A stretch of 64,000 nucleotides of DNA from Brachycybe producta (GCA_036925085.1 JAUPFP010000008.1:204001-268000); one strand, 5' to 3'. Shown: positions 10,934 through 24,993, numbered from the stretch's first letter. Notes: generated by a model not told the origin, from the letters alone. Numbers and translations: made by a program.

Positions 10934-12584
10934 TCATGGAGATTTGTTTACACTTTAAAATTACATTAAAATCATTTTATTTTCAATTACAAGAGACGAT
11001 TTTAATTTTTTTATATATTTGGTTAACCTTTTAAAATAAGCATTAGGCCTACAATTTGAATATAAGCTAACCTAACAGCAAACAATAAACATTTAAAATG
11101 AAAACATGAATATAAAAACTAAAATATTATCATGTCAATTAAATTTTAATAATTTCTATCAGCATTTGCTAAGCAAAATTAAATGTATTCAAAATTAAAA
11201 TGCATATATACATATTTATATAATTGAACAAAATTTATTTCTTGAAATTTTTCAAATATATAAAATTAAATATCAAATAAAAGCAAACAAACTATGAAGT
11301 TAAAACATTTTTTTACGAAATAAATATCTCAATAAATTAATATTTATATATCAATAATTGATTTTTTTCTTGTTATCAAAATTATAACAATCTAAATTTC
11401 ACTAAAATAAACCTCCAATATTTTACAATAAACTATGATAAGATAACAGATGCTTTAAAATGCGAAATAAATCATTATTTGATGATCTGTTAACGCAATC
11501 ATTTGAATCAAGTGACCACTGGTGCAAAACGGGTATAAGGGGGGAGGGGGGAGAGGGGAGGTAAAAGTAATAAGAAAGGGTGTTTAACCACCCATCAACA
11601 CATAGATTACGTCATGTTTGCAGAAATAATTTCAAATAAAAAATCTCTTTAGAGTGTCTCTCACTCACTCATTCTCTTGAATAATATAAGAAAAATTGTT
11701 GCAATTTTCACAACCGTGATATGGAAGATTAGGCGGCGCCACCACCTCCTCCTCCTCCTCCTATAGGTATAATAATTGTCTTCAGGGATCAGAATTGAGA
11801 GGGAGTTAATAGACCCTTATATTCACCACAAATATTATACTCAGTTATGTTATGTGTGGAGTAGAAACAGAAAGACCCTCCAACAACAACCAAAAAAAAA
11901 AACTTCCAACAATTTAAATAACAATATAGTGAGTGAGGTCACAAATCAAATATTGGAGTTCAGCATTGCGTGAAATTAGGCTGTAGATAAAAACTAAAAT
12001 CTAACCTACTCGAACCTCGTTATGTAGTAGTACAGTTATAATATACACCAAAAAAAAAAGTCCCAACTAAAATAAAAACATCACAATTCTCTAAAAAGGG
12101 AAGCACACCATTTTTTTTTTAACTTCTACCATATATGACTTAAATAAATATATATAGGCTTAAGCTAAGGACCCAGGAGAAAAATTTACATATTCTTCTC
12201 TTTAGCCCTTTAGTATATATAATAAATAGACATTCTAAAGTCAATTGTATGCACCAAAGGCTTTGATTTTGCATGTAAACTATTTATTTAAGTACAAACA
12301 GATTGCACACAAATATTTATGAAGCATGAAGTTTTTTATTTTGCGAATTAAAGGGATAAAATCTGCACCAATATAACTACACATTTTATAGGACTTTAAA
12401 TAAGACTTCAAAATATGTAATTGCAAAGAACAATGAAATGGAATTTAACTCCGATTAATTATTTTGGATTTCAGAAAAACCATAAGAATAAATAAAATCA
12501 CTTAAAAATAAGCTTCGATTTTCCTTTTTTCAACTTCAAATTCAGTCAAAAATGCAATAAAAAAAATGCAAAATTTTTATCATT

Positions 12585-12735
12585 TTTAAACTGCCATAAC
12601 AAGCATATATATTTTTAATTAAAAATACCAACATAAAAACACTATTAAGTAATCCCTTTACTACTCTAGTTTCTAAAACACCTTCAATTTCTTCCTAATG
12701 TTGCTTCCAAAACGCAGAATAACAAGAGTTCTATA
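12585..12735. repeat. Palindromic repeat family 1, right half only
   Basis: Contains ACTCTAGTTTCTAAAACAC followed by AACGCAGAATAACAAGAGTTC, the family's right terminus, and the core motif AACTGCCATAACAAGC. The left arm is missing. Confidence 0.45.
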
Positions 12736-14301
12736 GACTTATAGATGTGTCATTTTTTGTTGTTGTTTGTAAATATATATTGAGACACGAAAAATCGGAT
12801 AACACGAAATATATTTATGGTCTGGTCTCTTTAAATAGCATAAGAAAAGAAAAAAAAATTAACACGAAATTCGTTTAAAACGAAAAAAAATATTCACGTC
12901 TCTTCTATCTCGTATTATAAATGACACGTCTATGACACCTGATTTTTAAATGAATGGAATGTTTTTAAGCTGTGAGCAGCCATATTTTCACAGACACATT
13001 TGAAATAAGACACAAACACAAATTTGTCTAACATTTGTAAGTAAAGGATAGTAATTCAAAAATTTATTTGCAGGTGATAGATATATATACAGTATATATT
13101 TTCCCATTTTTTGCAGATGTCACTTTTGTTTGTAAAATGCAACAAGGGAGACAAATAAAGTACTCATATTACACGCAAATGAATAAATAGGTTGGTTTTT
13201 TTTTTCTACTAAACTTACAAATAATCTTACAAACATGTAGCTTTTTCATTCTCTATACATAAAACTGTTTATTTTTGCTATTTTTAAAAGTAAAAACACC
13301 ATGAGAACAAACATACTAGAAAAAAAAAACCTGAAGGATTTTCTTTAGTTTTGTTTGGAGGGAAGGAGAGAGGAAGAATAATTTAGGATTCGGAGAGGGA
13401 TTCAAGATAAGAGGGTAGAAGGGGGGGGGGGGGGGAAGGACCATTACATTTATAGTATATATATCCCACTGTAGAAGATGAGCCCTAATCCATTGACCAT
13501 TGTCCAAGTGGGACTTTGCAAGGATAACTTTAATGAAGCAACCAGGCGTGTTGACCATCCAAAAGAATAAAACCCAATGGCTTTAAAAATGACCCTCATA
13601 TCATTAAGGTGTTACTGAAATACTTCTATGGTCAGACAGACAATGTTATCTTTTTTTTTTATAAACTCCTAAGTCAATGGACACTGACTGTTGACCATTG
13701 GTTCATAATCGGTAATTATCCAGTCACAACTATTCAAAAAAAAAATAAAATCTCTCTGGCTCCATTATGTTGTTGACAGCTGGACAACGGTGACCTTTAC
13801 ATGAGCACAATAGAAAGAGATACACGTATTAAAGTTTTAAAACGAGTGGTCATCTCTCGTCACAAAAAATGTATATAAAAACAGCATTAGTCTTTAGAAC
13901 GGTGTTGATGGCTAAAGTTGCAATTGAAATACGATCTAAAAATCTAAAATCGGACTGATCCAAATGACCGGAAAGAGCCTAAACTAATAGATTTCCTATA
14001 GAATTGAAAAAAGATCATATAATCCGAAATTATAGTGAGAGGTCATTATAATACTCATGAATGAATTGATCCTCTGACATGACCTGGTTGACCATCACCT
14101 GCTAAACAAACCATGCAACAAGCAAAAATAACAGCAGATAGCTAATGACGAAACAGGTCACAATAGGAACCGATTCTGGGGCCAGTTGAACGCTCACAAG
14201 GATTGGGTTATGTACATGTATATATGTGTCAAGCATGTTACGCCGGGTACACTTAGTAAAAAGGAATTTTATTTTAGGTGGTTTAAAGTGCAAATTGCCT
14301 C

Positions 14302-14562
14302 TAGAACTCTTGATATTATTGTGTGTTTTTCAGAAACAAAATTTAAAAGAAACTTGAAAGCGTTTTAGAAACTAGAAAGGAAGCTCAATCACTATTTTTA
14401 TGTTGATATCTTTTAAAATAAGCTGTTTGTGTCTTAAATTTATGTTTATATAAAAAAAAAGTTTATTTTGAGAGATAACAACATGAAAATACTATTAAGT
14501 AATAAGCTACTGTTCTAGTTTCTAACACACTTTCATTTTCTTCATAGGGTTGCTTCTTAAAT
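14302..14562. repeat. Palindromic repeat family 1 copy
   Basis: The left arm carries GAACTCTTGATATTATT and GTTTTAGAAACTAGAAAGG. The right arm carries CTGTTCTAGTTTCTAACACAC and TTCTTCATAGGGTTGCTTCT. The spacing matches the copies at 10,626 and 43,359. Confidence 0.5.
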
Positions 14563-16361
14563 TCAAAAAATATCCGAAATGGCAAATTAGTTGTTTATAC
14601 ACCAAATGTTTAATAAAAATAATCAATTGTTCAATGAAATAAATCGATTATTTGTCAAATAAAAATAGATATAATCAATCGCCTTTTTAGAACTTTTAGA
14701 ACTTTTTTAGATTATGGAAGGAACCACCGGCAACTTTTAGATGGATGTGTGGTTGATGCAGAATCATAATTAGGTCTATAAGCACGCAATGTCAGTGTTG
14801 GGGTAACTAAATGATATATGTTCCTATAAAAAAAAAATCCAGAAGAATAAAAAATAGGGCCACAGGGCCACAACATTTCTCTCTTTCTATATACTCTCAT
14901 GTGTTAACAAAGTGGAACACTGAAAAAGAGGCTCAAATAGCAATCAAAAGTATTAACGTATGTGTTTCCCCCCATTAGAACGCAATTAAATCGGTTGCTT
15001 AGAAGAGAAATGAGCGGTTTGGTTTCTCCTATCTCTCTCTTTCTTTTGACCATTTCGAATATATATATATTATGTGTGTGCAATAAAAAGAACGAATCAT
15101 TTTCTCAAGAGCTTCAATCAAAAGCAACTGAATGAATCCTTGCTTTAAATGAAAAGCTTCAACTATCTTTCTAATCATCTAATGGCAGATGAGAAATAAA
15201 ATCAAAAAAAAAAAAAAGAGACACAATTCAATGAAAAAGAAATTGGTCTGCTTCTCTCTTTTTTTTTTGTCTTTTAGCAAAATTCGTCGAAGAAAGAAAA
15301 AGCAATTTAGATCTCTATTGATCTATATTAGAAAATAGATTCTGACCCCGTGGTAACTAGGATTTTTATAGAAAAGTTCAAAAAAACCGCACCAATTAAA
15401 AAGTTGTTAAGAGGCGAAAATCATAAATGAGTTGAGAAATAAAAAAAGAATGAATGAGTGGGTTTCTCAACATAACATTCAACAACACCTTAATAAAACG
15501 AAACTAAACTCTTACAAGAGCAAGATCAATTATGCTTTTTTGTTTTCAAATCAAAAAAAGAATGGTTAGTTTCTAGTCACTAGCGAGACTAACATCAGTC
15601 AACTGGAATACTGTAACGTCTAACTAGTTTTTTTAATTGTAAAAATACATAGGCCTAATTGTAGTTACTCTAGTCATGACTCATGACATGATTTCGTGGA
15701 CTCATAAACACCCCGTACATATAAATTCAACCGGTAGAATGGCTAATACTCGGCTAGACTAAATGGTTTGGGTAGATCTACATCGGTTACACACTAACCT
15801 TTGTCTATTTTCTAATATTTTAGCAAAAAAAAAAAGGTTAACTGCCGCATAGATTGAGGGACCAATTTCTTGCGTTTGGCCCTTATTCGACGAGATCATA
15901 CTCGTAGCATATAGCTTGGATATACCGGCACGTTTTAATAGCAAGCCGTATTTTTCTATTAACCGAGTGTGGAACTCTTTACCTGTCAATAGTATTGTTC
16001 AGTTACCTACTTGTTCAAGTTTCTACAATACAATAGTAACGATAAATTTATCATGCTGGCACTATGGTCCAATGATCATCTAGTCATCTATGATCATCCG
16101 AGTAGTTTAAAAAACTGATAACACTTTTTCATGTGGGGCCTAAAGCCTATCGGTAGGGGTGCCAGGAATCTTTAACTTACTAACTTAACTATGGTTGAAC
16201 TCTTCATTAACAGACTTACACCAAATATATTCATGTCTCATAAGTGGGTTTTTTTAAGCCTCCTGAACCTCCTTTCCAGCACAAGATATGTACTGTTTAT
16301 GGATAAATAATTTTTGGGGAGAAAAAAACTACAGAATGTCTAAAAGTAGCAAATAAATCTA

Positions 16362-16512
16362 CAGTGGAAACTGCTTAAAATGAAATGGGAGAAAACAGAC
16401 TGCTTTCTCATGTTAAGAGAATTTCGTGTTAAAAGAAATTTTCTGTCATTCTAAGAGAGCCACACCGAAAATATATTTCGTGTTATCCGTTTTTCATCAG
16501 TGGAAACCACTG
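16362..16512. mobile_element. Tc1/mariner-pogo-like MITE flanked by TA
   Basis: The ends are CAGTGGAAACTGC on the left and GGAAACCACTG on the right, so both termini read CAGTGG inward, and the element is bounded by TA on each side. The inside contains several AACACGAAAT-like words on both strands, as in Tigger/pogo-derived short elements. It is 151 bp with no transposase. A related fragment, with CGGATAACACGAAATATAT, lies at about 12,785-12,900. Confidence 0.55.
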
Positions 16513-17642
16513 TATAAATAGAAAAAAGAGGCATCTTCTCATAATAAGAAATTTGACAGACAGGACTCTGCAGTACCGCATATAAAACCTACTCATTATG
16601 TGTCTATTATATAAATTTTAAAAAACACACACACATGCACATGCACGTCATAGGGCTTTTCTAAGTGCTATTGTGTTCATCCACTAGATGGTCCTATCAG
16701 TGACTTCATCTCGCTCCTTTTCACTACTAAACGCTGCAGGGAAACCACTCCACATGGTCGTTCACCATTGCTTCCCGAATGGAAACAATAAGAAGTCATG
16801 CCAGGGTGAACACTGATCACACACATACGAGGGCAACCACTCAAAAGCAGTCCAACTACATCATAATACAATGTAGATATTGTATACACAATAGTCCAAA
16901 AAAATACTCGACCATTAACCAAACAAATACAATTGAATAATAAAGGAAGAATATTTATAAATGAGAATAAACTTTTAACAACATGGCTCCACTCCATTAA
17001 AACTCAGTAGCTCCACTTCATATCAGATATTCAAATTTACTTAGAGGTTCCTCAACCTCTCCCCATCCCCCCCCAATTTCATTTTCATAAAGTTAAACTT
17101 TTGAGGACAAAGTCCCCCACCCCCTCCCTAAATCTAACCACTCTATCCTAAATGTTTGTAATACTCACTATATGTTATGACACAACACTTGACAATTTCA
17201 AGTGGCATATCTTTGCTATAGGACACAATAACAAAAGTGGTGTCATAGAAAAAACAAGTATTGAATATTTTTTTTAACATTTAATATAATATGGCCTATT
17301 ATAATTGATCTAAACGATTACAATCGATTTTCATGTGAAAATCTGTAACTGCAGCCTCCCAAACAAATATTTCAAAACCTTACAGTATCAGTTTTTTTTT
17401 TGTTATATACATTATAAAATGAATTTTCACTTCAATTTAATAGCTAGACCTAGAAACAGTACGTATTGTCAAATATAAAATTACTGAAATATAATAATAA
17501 AATAAGCTTAAAATCTTTCCCCCTTGAATTTGAGTACTTTAGAAATTAAATTTGTATGAAAAAAAAAATTGTTGCCATTAATATCATCAGAGACATTTAA
17601 AATGATTAGAATTATTTAAGATGTTCTATAAATAGGAGATTT

Positions 17643-17908
17643 TCGAATTCTGGTTACTGTCTTTTAGGAGCAAAGTTAAGAGAAACTACAAAATGTGTTT
17701 TATAAACTAGAAGAGTAGAATAAACTGTTTATAGGCAACAATTATAAATTTTGTCTGCTTAAAATTTGAACGAAACTCACATAAAAAAGCTGATTTTGAA
17801 AGCTATCGACGTTAAAATAAAATTACGTTATTGAGTTGCCCCTTTGTTTTCTTAAAACACTTTCAAAGTTTCTCTTAATTTTGCTCCTGAAAGATCAATC
17901 TACAACCA
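17643..17908. repeat. Palindromic repeat family 1 copy with clear inverted arms
   Basis: The left arm TTTTAGGAGCAAAGTTAAGA-GAAACT (near 17,661) is answered by AGTTTCTC-TTAATTTTGCTCCTGAAAG (near 17,868), and GTGTTTTATAAACTAGAAGAG by TTCTTAAAACACTTTC. About 260 bp, no ORF. Confidence 0.6.
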
Positions 17909-19304
17909 GCTTAATTAACTTTAAAAAAATGTATTTTGTTTTATTATGAAGGCAACCCAGAAACTTGTAAAAAAAAGTGACAAATTTTACATTTACAAAT
18001 CGCATTTGAAATTTTCACTAAAAATGCATATTTGAATTACAATTTATTTTTTTATTTTCTTGGCTAATTAAAAAATTATTTTGATCGGCAAAACAAAGAA
18101 TGCAATAGATATGTATATTGAAAAAAAGTTCTAATTTGGTCATCACATGTATTCATTATTTAAGCTTGATTTCATCATTGCCTAATGAAAAATACAGGGT
18201 GCCTAATTAGAAGTTAAACCCCTAAATGAAATAATTTCTGAAGTCAATCGATAAGGTACCATTATTCTCATTGTTCTCTTTAATAAAAAAGCACATGAAT
18301 TGCATAGAATTCTGAAGGTTTGACGTTGAGATACCATCATAGTCATTATGTTTATTTAGAGCTTTAGGCTTTTGCATATTACATATTATAAGATAAATGC
18401 AGTTGTGACAATGTATATTATTATATTGAGGACCCTAATATAGCCTCTGTGCATCTGCTGCGAATAGAGTTGCACATAATATGAATAAATATGAAACCGC
18501 TAATGGGACAACTCCGCCCAAACATTCGGGAACCATATTTGAAGTGACAGTGCCGCCAACCGATGATTGTATGAAGCTCTCTCTCTCTCTCTTCTCTTCT
18601 TGGCTTCAAATTCTCCCTTTTTTTTCCTCCCTTTTCCATTCATGAAAAGACCCTTTCTTTGAAAAACAGTTTTGTATTGTAAAACAGACAACTTGATGTG
18701 TTTGTCCCGCTATACATTCCCATTATAAATGAGCCCTATATACACTACCATTGCCTGTACAAACCAGGCAATCTGAGTCCAGTACAGGTCTGTATACAGG
18801 ATATTCCCAAATGCAATCATTATTTAGGAAGTACAGTATGTACCCTCTCTATACTATATCTATGGCCTCTCTTACCCTTCGCATTCTGCTCAGCAAATTT
18901 CAAGAAAAGAAATAAGAGATCCATATATAAAACCTTCAACATGGACAACCTCGGATATAAGAGCCAAAAATGGCTCTTTAAAGCACCGTTTCTAGTAGAT
19001 CAACAAAATAACAGGTGGAAGTCATTTTTAACCTAATGGAAACAGGTCCGTGTACTGTATGATGACGGAAATGTATTAGTAATTCAGATTTCACGTTTTT
19101 CCTTTGCATATTGTAAATAAAAAATATTATAGCTTGTAGATGTATTTCTCTATTAGTTCTATTTTATGAAATTTCAATCTAAAAATCCTAAAGAATAAAT
19201 AAAAATCCAAAATTCATTTTTTTTTCAATTTTAAATAATAAGATATGTAAGTAAAACTTCTAAAAGAATATAAATTTAGTAAATTTTGCAATAATTATTA
19301 AATT

Positions 19305-19600
19305 ATAATTACTAAGGCTCATATTATCAGATATCAAACAAATGTTTCTCAATCTAGAACTCAGAGAGTCAATTAATTGTCAAGTAACAAATCCTGTTTA
19401 GATCACCCAACAATTAAGATTTTTTTTTCAATCAAAAACACTGGTTAGAAGCTAAAACTGTAAGTATACTTACAACTAACAATACTAAAAGTCTAGCCTT
19501 TAACCAGCCTTTTCGATTTGAAAAAGCATAATTGCAGTTGCTCTATTGAGAAACAATTGCTTGATAATGCATTAAAATCTGAGCCCTAATAATTAGAAAT
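19305..19600. repeat. Inverted repeat family 3 copy
   Basis: The outer ends read ACTAAGGCTCATATTATC and ATCTGAGCCCTAATAATTAG in inverted orientation. The inner part has TCAAAAACACTGGTTAGAAG and a reverse counterpart TTTAACCAGCCTTTTCGATT. It matches the copy at 50,872-51,186. Noncoding. Confidence 0.45.
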
Positions 19601-20086
19601 CATCGGACTTCCAAATCTACTTTATAACAATTACTTTTAAAAGTATAATTAATAAATATTTCGTACAAATTTAGACAAAAATGAAGACATTTTCTTATCT
19701 CTCATCTATGTGGCTCACAGTCACAAAAAGATTGGCCATGTCTATTATATAGTAAATCTGAAAACTAAACCTGTACGTTGATGATGATGATGATGATGTA
19801 GAAGTATATAGGGAAAGAATCTATTAATGATTCTAGTAGCTGTTTGGTTGGTCGGATGTTTATGGTAGAGAGAAAGAGATCATTAATTAGAGAATTTATA
19901 TATAAGAGGGTAAAAAGAGAAAAAGATATTACACGGAGAACATCTCTAAATGATGCTTACATATAAACTATATAATAGAAAGAGGATCTCAACCCAAGGG
20001 GTATAAGGGTGGTTGGAGGGAAGGAGAGAGGGAGTGAAAAAACGAGGGGTTTTTGAGAGATTTTTCAATGTAAAGAGACTAAATGA

Positions 20087-20117
<31 letters not shown>

Positions 20118-21616
20118 AATGAATGAGAGGAGATAAAGTGATCATTGGAAGTGGGAATCGAATGAACATTATAATAGGAAAAGAAGTTTCGATTCTGAGC
20201 ATTTTATTTCTCTTAAGTCTCTTCCATTTGGAAACAAATGGAAAGTTAAGCGACAAAAAAAAGGTGTTCACATACACAAATTTAAACTGTAAATTAAATA
20301 AGTAGCGGCAACATTAACAGTTCAAAGCATTTACTTTTTATATGCTTCTAATGTTTCAAAATGAAATTATAGGACCCTCCTCCAATATTTATACTAATAG
20401 TAGAGAAATGAAACTTATCAAATTACCTTTTAATACTTTTTTTTTCCCCCATCTAAATCTCAACTTTTCATTCTGGTCCTTTTTTCTGTATTAAATAATA
20501 GTGCAAATATAGATTTTAAATTACAATCACATAATAGCAGTAACAGTTTTAATTATTTCCGTTTGCAACAAATCCTCCCAAATATACTAATTTAATTACA
20601 ATATTGGGCCATTGTATTAATGTTATTTTAGTACTAAGATGAAAAGTAAACAAGTTCCTTTGTAAAAATTTGTATTTGTTATATGAATAACATGAATCTG
20701 CAATTTTAGCCAAGATTTTAATTACACAAAGAGCTGCATAACATTTCGTTTTGTTACACCTCAACCCAGTTGGCGAGCATCAAGGTGCAAAATCAGTTAT
20801 TCACTAACAAATTTACAAAACCACGAATGTACGAAACCATCAATTTATTTTTCTTCTAAACAATACTCGCAAATATACAGCGTTTTAGGCAATGAGCAGA
20901 ATTTACTCAACAATCTGAAAATCTACATTATGAGATCTGTAGGTAAACTGTTCGATTGTTAGAATTTTATAAGTATATTCTACATTAGATATACAGTTAT
21001 ACCAACATCACAACAGAACACTGAAAGTATATTGAGTTAATATTCCAATATTTAAAATTTGTATCTAAATAGGTTTAGATTTTTATAAAGTCAATATTAA
21101 TTTTTCATATTCTTAACTATAGGCAGGCTTCTTGTAATTCAACTAAACATAATTAACATGAATGCAATTAGCTCAAGTCATTATACAGAATGACTGATAT
21201 TCTGCTTTGCCAGTAACATGTATTCATTTTTAAATTAATTAATCAAAGATTTAACTAAAATTATACTGTTAATATTCATTCAGTATCTAATATTAATTCA
21301 TTCTTTCATATTAAAGAATAACATGCACATGATACCTTGTTGTAAACAGATTAGGAAATTATCCAACTCCAGTCCTTAGTTCTTACAAGACTTGGTCTTG
21401 CAAGATTTAGAGCAGAATTTGTTTGATTTCTTGCACTAAATCTTGCTATATACTGCAAATATTTACGCTTTACAATCCTGCCAGTTTCCTTAGAAAAAAA
21501 AATACAATTTTTAAATATTTATGAGAAACTTAGAATAAAATATCACCATTTTTAGTAACGTGTGTATCAAACATTGTAGAAGTCATCAACCTAAAATTTA
21601 TTACCATAGTTTATGA

Positions 21617-22249
21617 AAGCAAAGGGTGGCGCTGATCAAGCGCCAAATTGAATAAGCGCCAAATTGAACAAACGCCAATCTGAACTAACGCCAAACTGAA
21701 TAAACGCCAAATGGAACAAACGCCAAACTGAATAAAAGGCAAATGGAACAAACGCCAAACTGAATAAGTGCCAAATGGAACAAACACCAAACTGAACAAG
21801 CGCCAAACTGAATAACCGCCAAAATGTGATAAAGACATTGTTAGGTTTGGTTAGGTTTGGTTAAGTTATTTTAGGTTAGGTTTGGTTAGGTAATTTTAGG
21901 TTAGGTTAGGTTTGGTTAGGTTAGGTTAGGATGTTCTGTTTGTAAATCTGCACAGTCTGACGTCTATAAAAGCTCACAATATTTGGACCATCAGAATTTA
22001 CAAAAAACCTGAATAACCACCAAACTGAATAAACGCCAAATGGAACAAACGCCAAATGGAACAAACGCCAAACTGAATAAGCGCCAAATGGAGCAAACCC
22101 CAAACTGAATAAGCGCCAAATGGAAGAAACGCCAAACTGAATAAAAGCCAAAAATTTGGCGGTTATTCAGTTTGGCGTTTGTTCTATTTGGCGCTTATTC
22201 AGTTTGGCGTTTGTTCAATTTGGCGCTTATTCAGTCGCCCCAAGCAAAG
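21617..22249. mobile_element. Foldback-type DNA transposon with 8-bp target duplication
   Basis: The element is 21625-22241, flanked on both sides by the identical octamer AAGCAAAG (21617-21624 and 22242-22249). Its left end GGTGGCGCTGATCAAGCGCC and right end (reversed) GGGGCGACTGAATAAGCGCC are inverted. Both arms are built of 16-bp units, CGCCAAACTGAATAAG alternating with CGCCAAATGGAACAAA. The left arm runs about 21640-21830. A second block in the same orientation lies at 22010-22150. An inverted block lies at 22155-22235, so the last two would form a hairpin. The middle (21839-21931) is a GGTTAGGTTT/TTAGG-rich tract. Long inverted ends made of short tandem repeats are the hallmark of foldback (FB-like) elements, and an 8-bp duplication points to the hAT type. 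No transposase. The long translated frames with WRLF repeats are by-products of the repeat. Confidence 0.75.
21839..21931. repeat. Interstitial TTAGG/TTTGG-rich tract inside the foldback element
   Basis: Tandem GGTTAGGTTTGGTTAGG-type sequence with a few interruptions (AATTTTAGG). TTAGG is the telomere unit of many arthropods, but here the tract is short, degenerate and sits inside a transposon. Confidence 0.6.
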
Positions 22250-22434
22250 TGCAAATAGCCTCACATTTTCAGCCATTTGTACCATACTACGTCAATGAAT
22301 TTACTTCCTGAAAAAAAATGTAAATGAAGGAGTTTATATTTTAGAGAGGATTCGTAGGAGTGCAATTGTTACAATTTACAAAACATGCACATATTAATGA
22401 TGCTTTTCAATTCAATTTTATATTTGCATCGGGG

Positions 22435-22560
22435 AATTTTTAGTGTTATGTATTAACAGGCTATTTTGACAATGCATTTCTTATGCAGATTTTAGACTAA
22501 ATTGTCTCTCTGTCATAGATCTTCTGAGCTGTTTGTAGGAAGTCAAATGTAAACCCACAG
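22435..22560 (+). repeat. Dispersed repeat family 4 (retroposon 3'-end-like), copy 1
   Basis: Shares TTGACAATGCATTTCTTATGC, then TAAATTGTC-CTCTGTCATAG and CTGTTTGTAGGAAG with copies at 31,140, 37,535 and 38,575. Weakest of the four. Confidence 0.35.
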
Positions 22561-24993
22561 TATATAGTGTGACAACTTTACAAACAATCATAGAGAAAGA
22601 AAATAAAAAGATATATTTATGAGAAATATGATCTTATGACAAAAAACATCGGAAACCAGGCTACTACTTTTATACTACAATATACAAATTTAAAATTCAA
22701 GTTGAGGAATTTTAAGCACTTTCTATTGTTAATAGATCAGCAAACTTGGTAGATAATTATTGTAAATAGTTTGTATAGACAAGACCTCTGTCTCTAAAAC
22801 ACTTTATTTAGTGTTTTCAACTGTTTTTCTTCTTCTATGATTTATAAATAAATGTGCTGAATAAGCCCCTTATTGTAATCAAGGTAACAAGGAAGAAGGG
22901 TGGGTGGTGCTGCTGCTGCTGCTGCTTGGCAAATATTTCCTTTGGCAATTCAACATCTATAGGAAATCCCTTTGTATACTGTATATATGTATTCTACATT
23001 ATATACACACAAATTACACACTTAACTGGCAGGCAATACACACACAATGTAGACATCCAAAATTGAGCACAACAGGGTCCATTTATAGCCTATGGGGTTC
23101 ACAATAAAAGCATTTTCAGTACAACTAGGAAGCAATGATGACAAAAGAGAATGATGGACTCTTGAGAATATAAAAAAAGAAGAAGAAACTGAACACAGTG
23201 GTCAATCTTAACTCGTCAAAGAAAGATTTAAACCAACAAAAAAAGTGGCCATGATTGAGTGAGTACATGTTTAGAGAGAGAGAGTATGACCATTTGATGA
23301 GTTTCTCTCTCTCAATATACTGTATACATGTATATGTATGTATGTATTGGTGGCTAGTTTTATTCAGAATGTGAAGAAGAAATCCCTTTTGCCCTTTATA
23401 ATAGAAAAATGTGTGGTGGTCAAGTGGTCTGACCACCCATCTACTGAAAAACAAGAAGGTTCAATGAGACATGTTTAAATAATTGTACTCTCCATAGAGT
23501 TAATAATCACTGGTTTACCTCAACAGGTGATTATTGAAAGAAGAAGAAGAAAAAAAGGTAAAGAACAAATGAGTGCGATTAGTAATGACAATAGAACATG
23601 TCATTAATGAGAAACACACACACACAAAAAGGGAAAACATTCAAACGTCAATCAAACCACTTAAACAATTTAAAAATAAGTCTATAAATGTGGGTAAATC
23701 TTTCTTAGAAGTAAACCAAAAAAGTAGAGACGAGTAGAATACAGGGGCTCCGTGTCCAACTTCAGAGGTTAATAATGCTCAATTTGTCTAGTGTTTTTTT
23801 TTTCCAAATGATTTTCCAAACCTTGGGGGGTTTGGAAATTAATAGAATTATTAATAAGGCGAAAAATTAAATTTTGTATTTTTAAAAATAAATGTCTAGA
23901 GGCTAGAGTTATCTCAAAGGTCACTTAACAATAGTTCTCTAATACCTTATACACACATGAGTTAAATGAATTCCAATTAGATCTAAATGTGTTTAGGTGA
24001 ATTATACAGAATCCAGTTAAGGACATGAACCAAATAAAAATTGACTTTATTATTAATATTTTAAATTGAAATTTACTAAATCAATATTTTGTCAATAGTT
24101 TATATATTATATTTAAGTATTAACTCAATATTTTCAGATTATTAACTGAATTAAATTGAATTCTACATATTGTTTCTTTGTCCTTCACAGAGGGCTCTGT
24201 AGAACACTTTTATTATTTAAATGCGTTTAAATTATTAGGTGTGTACTAGGTATTAGATTTTCGCTTTTAAATAGTCTTTGATTAAAAAAAGCCATCCTTT
24301 TTTAGAATTAATTAAGAATAACAAAAGCCTGCCTCTTGTTTGTCTATCCATTTGGAACACAACTGTGTTCTACAACACGCTTCTTTGAAATAACAAATTT
24401 TATCTTATTTCCGCATCTATTTTTCATATATGCCAAAGATTTTTTTTCTCGTGTCCAAAACGTGTTTTTGTTACGCCAAAATTTTAAATTTATGTCAAAC
24501 CAATTTATTTACAAAATAAAATCTTACAAAAACAAAAAAAAAAATCAATTATATTACAATTTACACCACACTCCTCCATGTCGGGTTACATTCTAGTATA
24601 AAAAAATAAACATCATTCTGCATCTTAAACATAGAAATCACTCAATATATAAATATAGTATTTCTTTATGCCTAATTTAGTGGTTAGTAACCATATATTT
24701 GAATGATTTTAATACCCAAAAAAAAAAGCCAAACAATTTTCCTGCTTGCAATCCACCTGGAAAGACACTATGAAGAAGAAGCCAAAGAAAATCTAATCTA
24801 ACACCTGTCAATAGAAAGTGGGAGAAACATGGAGAGAAAGACTGTTAATTCTCAGCATCTCATCTATAAATAGAAGTAGAAAATACATCACTTCCTAAAA
24901 CACACACAAAGTGAGAACAATCAAGCAGGACATTAGTGGACAATCCTCGAAGGCGCCACCCAATACCAACTTAAATATAGAGAGACAGAAAGA

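Larger units (their letters stand above)
10427..21616. other. Intergenic gene desert, left part
   Basis: AT-rich noncoding sequence upstream of GPAT. It holds the palindromic family-1 copies and the pogo-like MITE listed separately, a poly(G) run at about 13,421-13,434, a (CTC)n tract near 11,743-11,761, a GAT run at about 19,782-19,798, a GA run at about 20,088-20,112, and a fragment rich in TAATCAAAAAAGGTTAG-type repeats near 15,545-15,645. The short open frames show no codon structure or family resemblance. I see no RNA gene. Confidence 0.5.

Noticed and set aside
21611-22151. Two long minus-strand frames rich in WRLF and FGVYS repeats
   Set aside because: They are translations of the 16-bp tandem units of the foldback element. 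The amino-acid periodicity follows the DNA repeat, and no start context or flanking gene structure supports a protein.
22150-22240. CRISPR array
   Set aside because: The repeat units are contiguous without unique spacers and in an animal genome; they belong to the foldback element.
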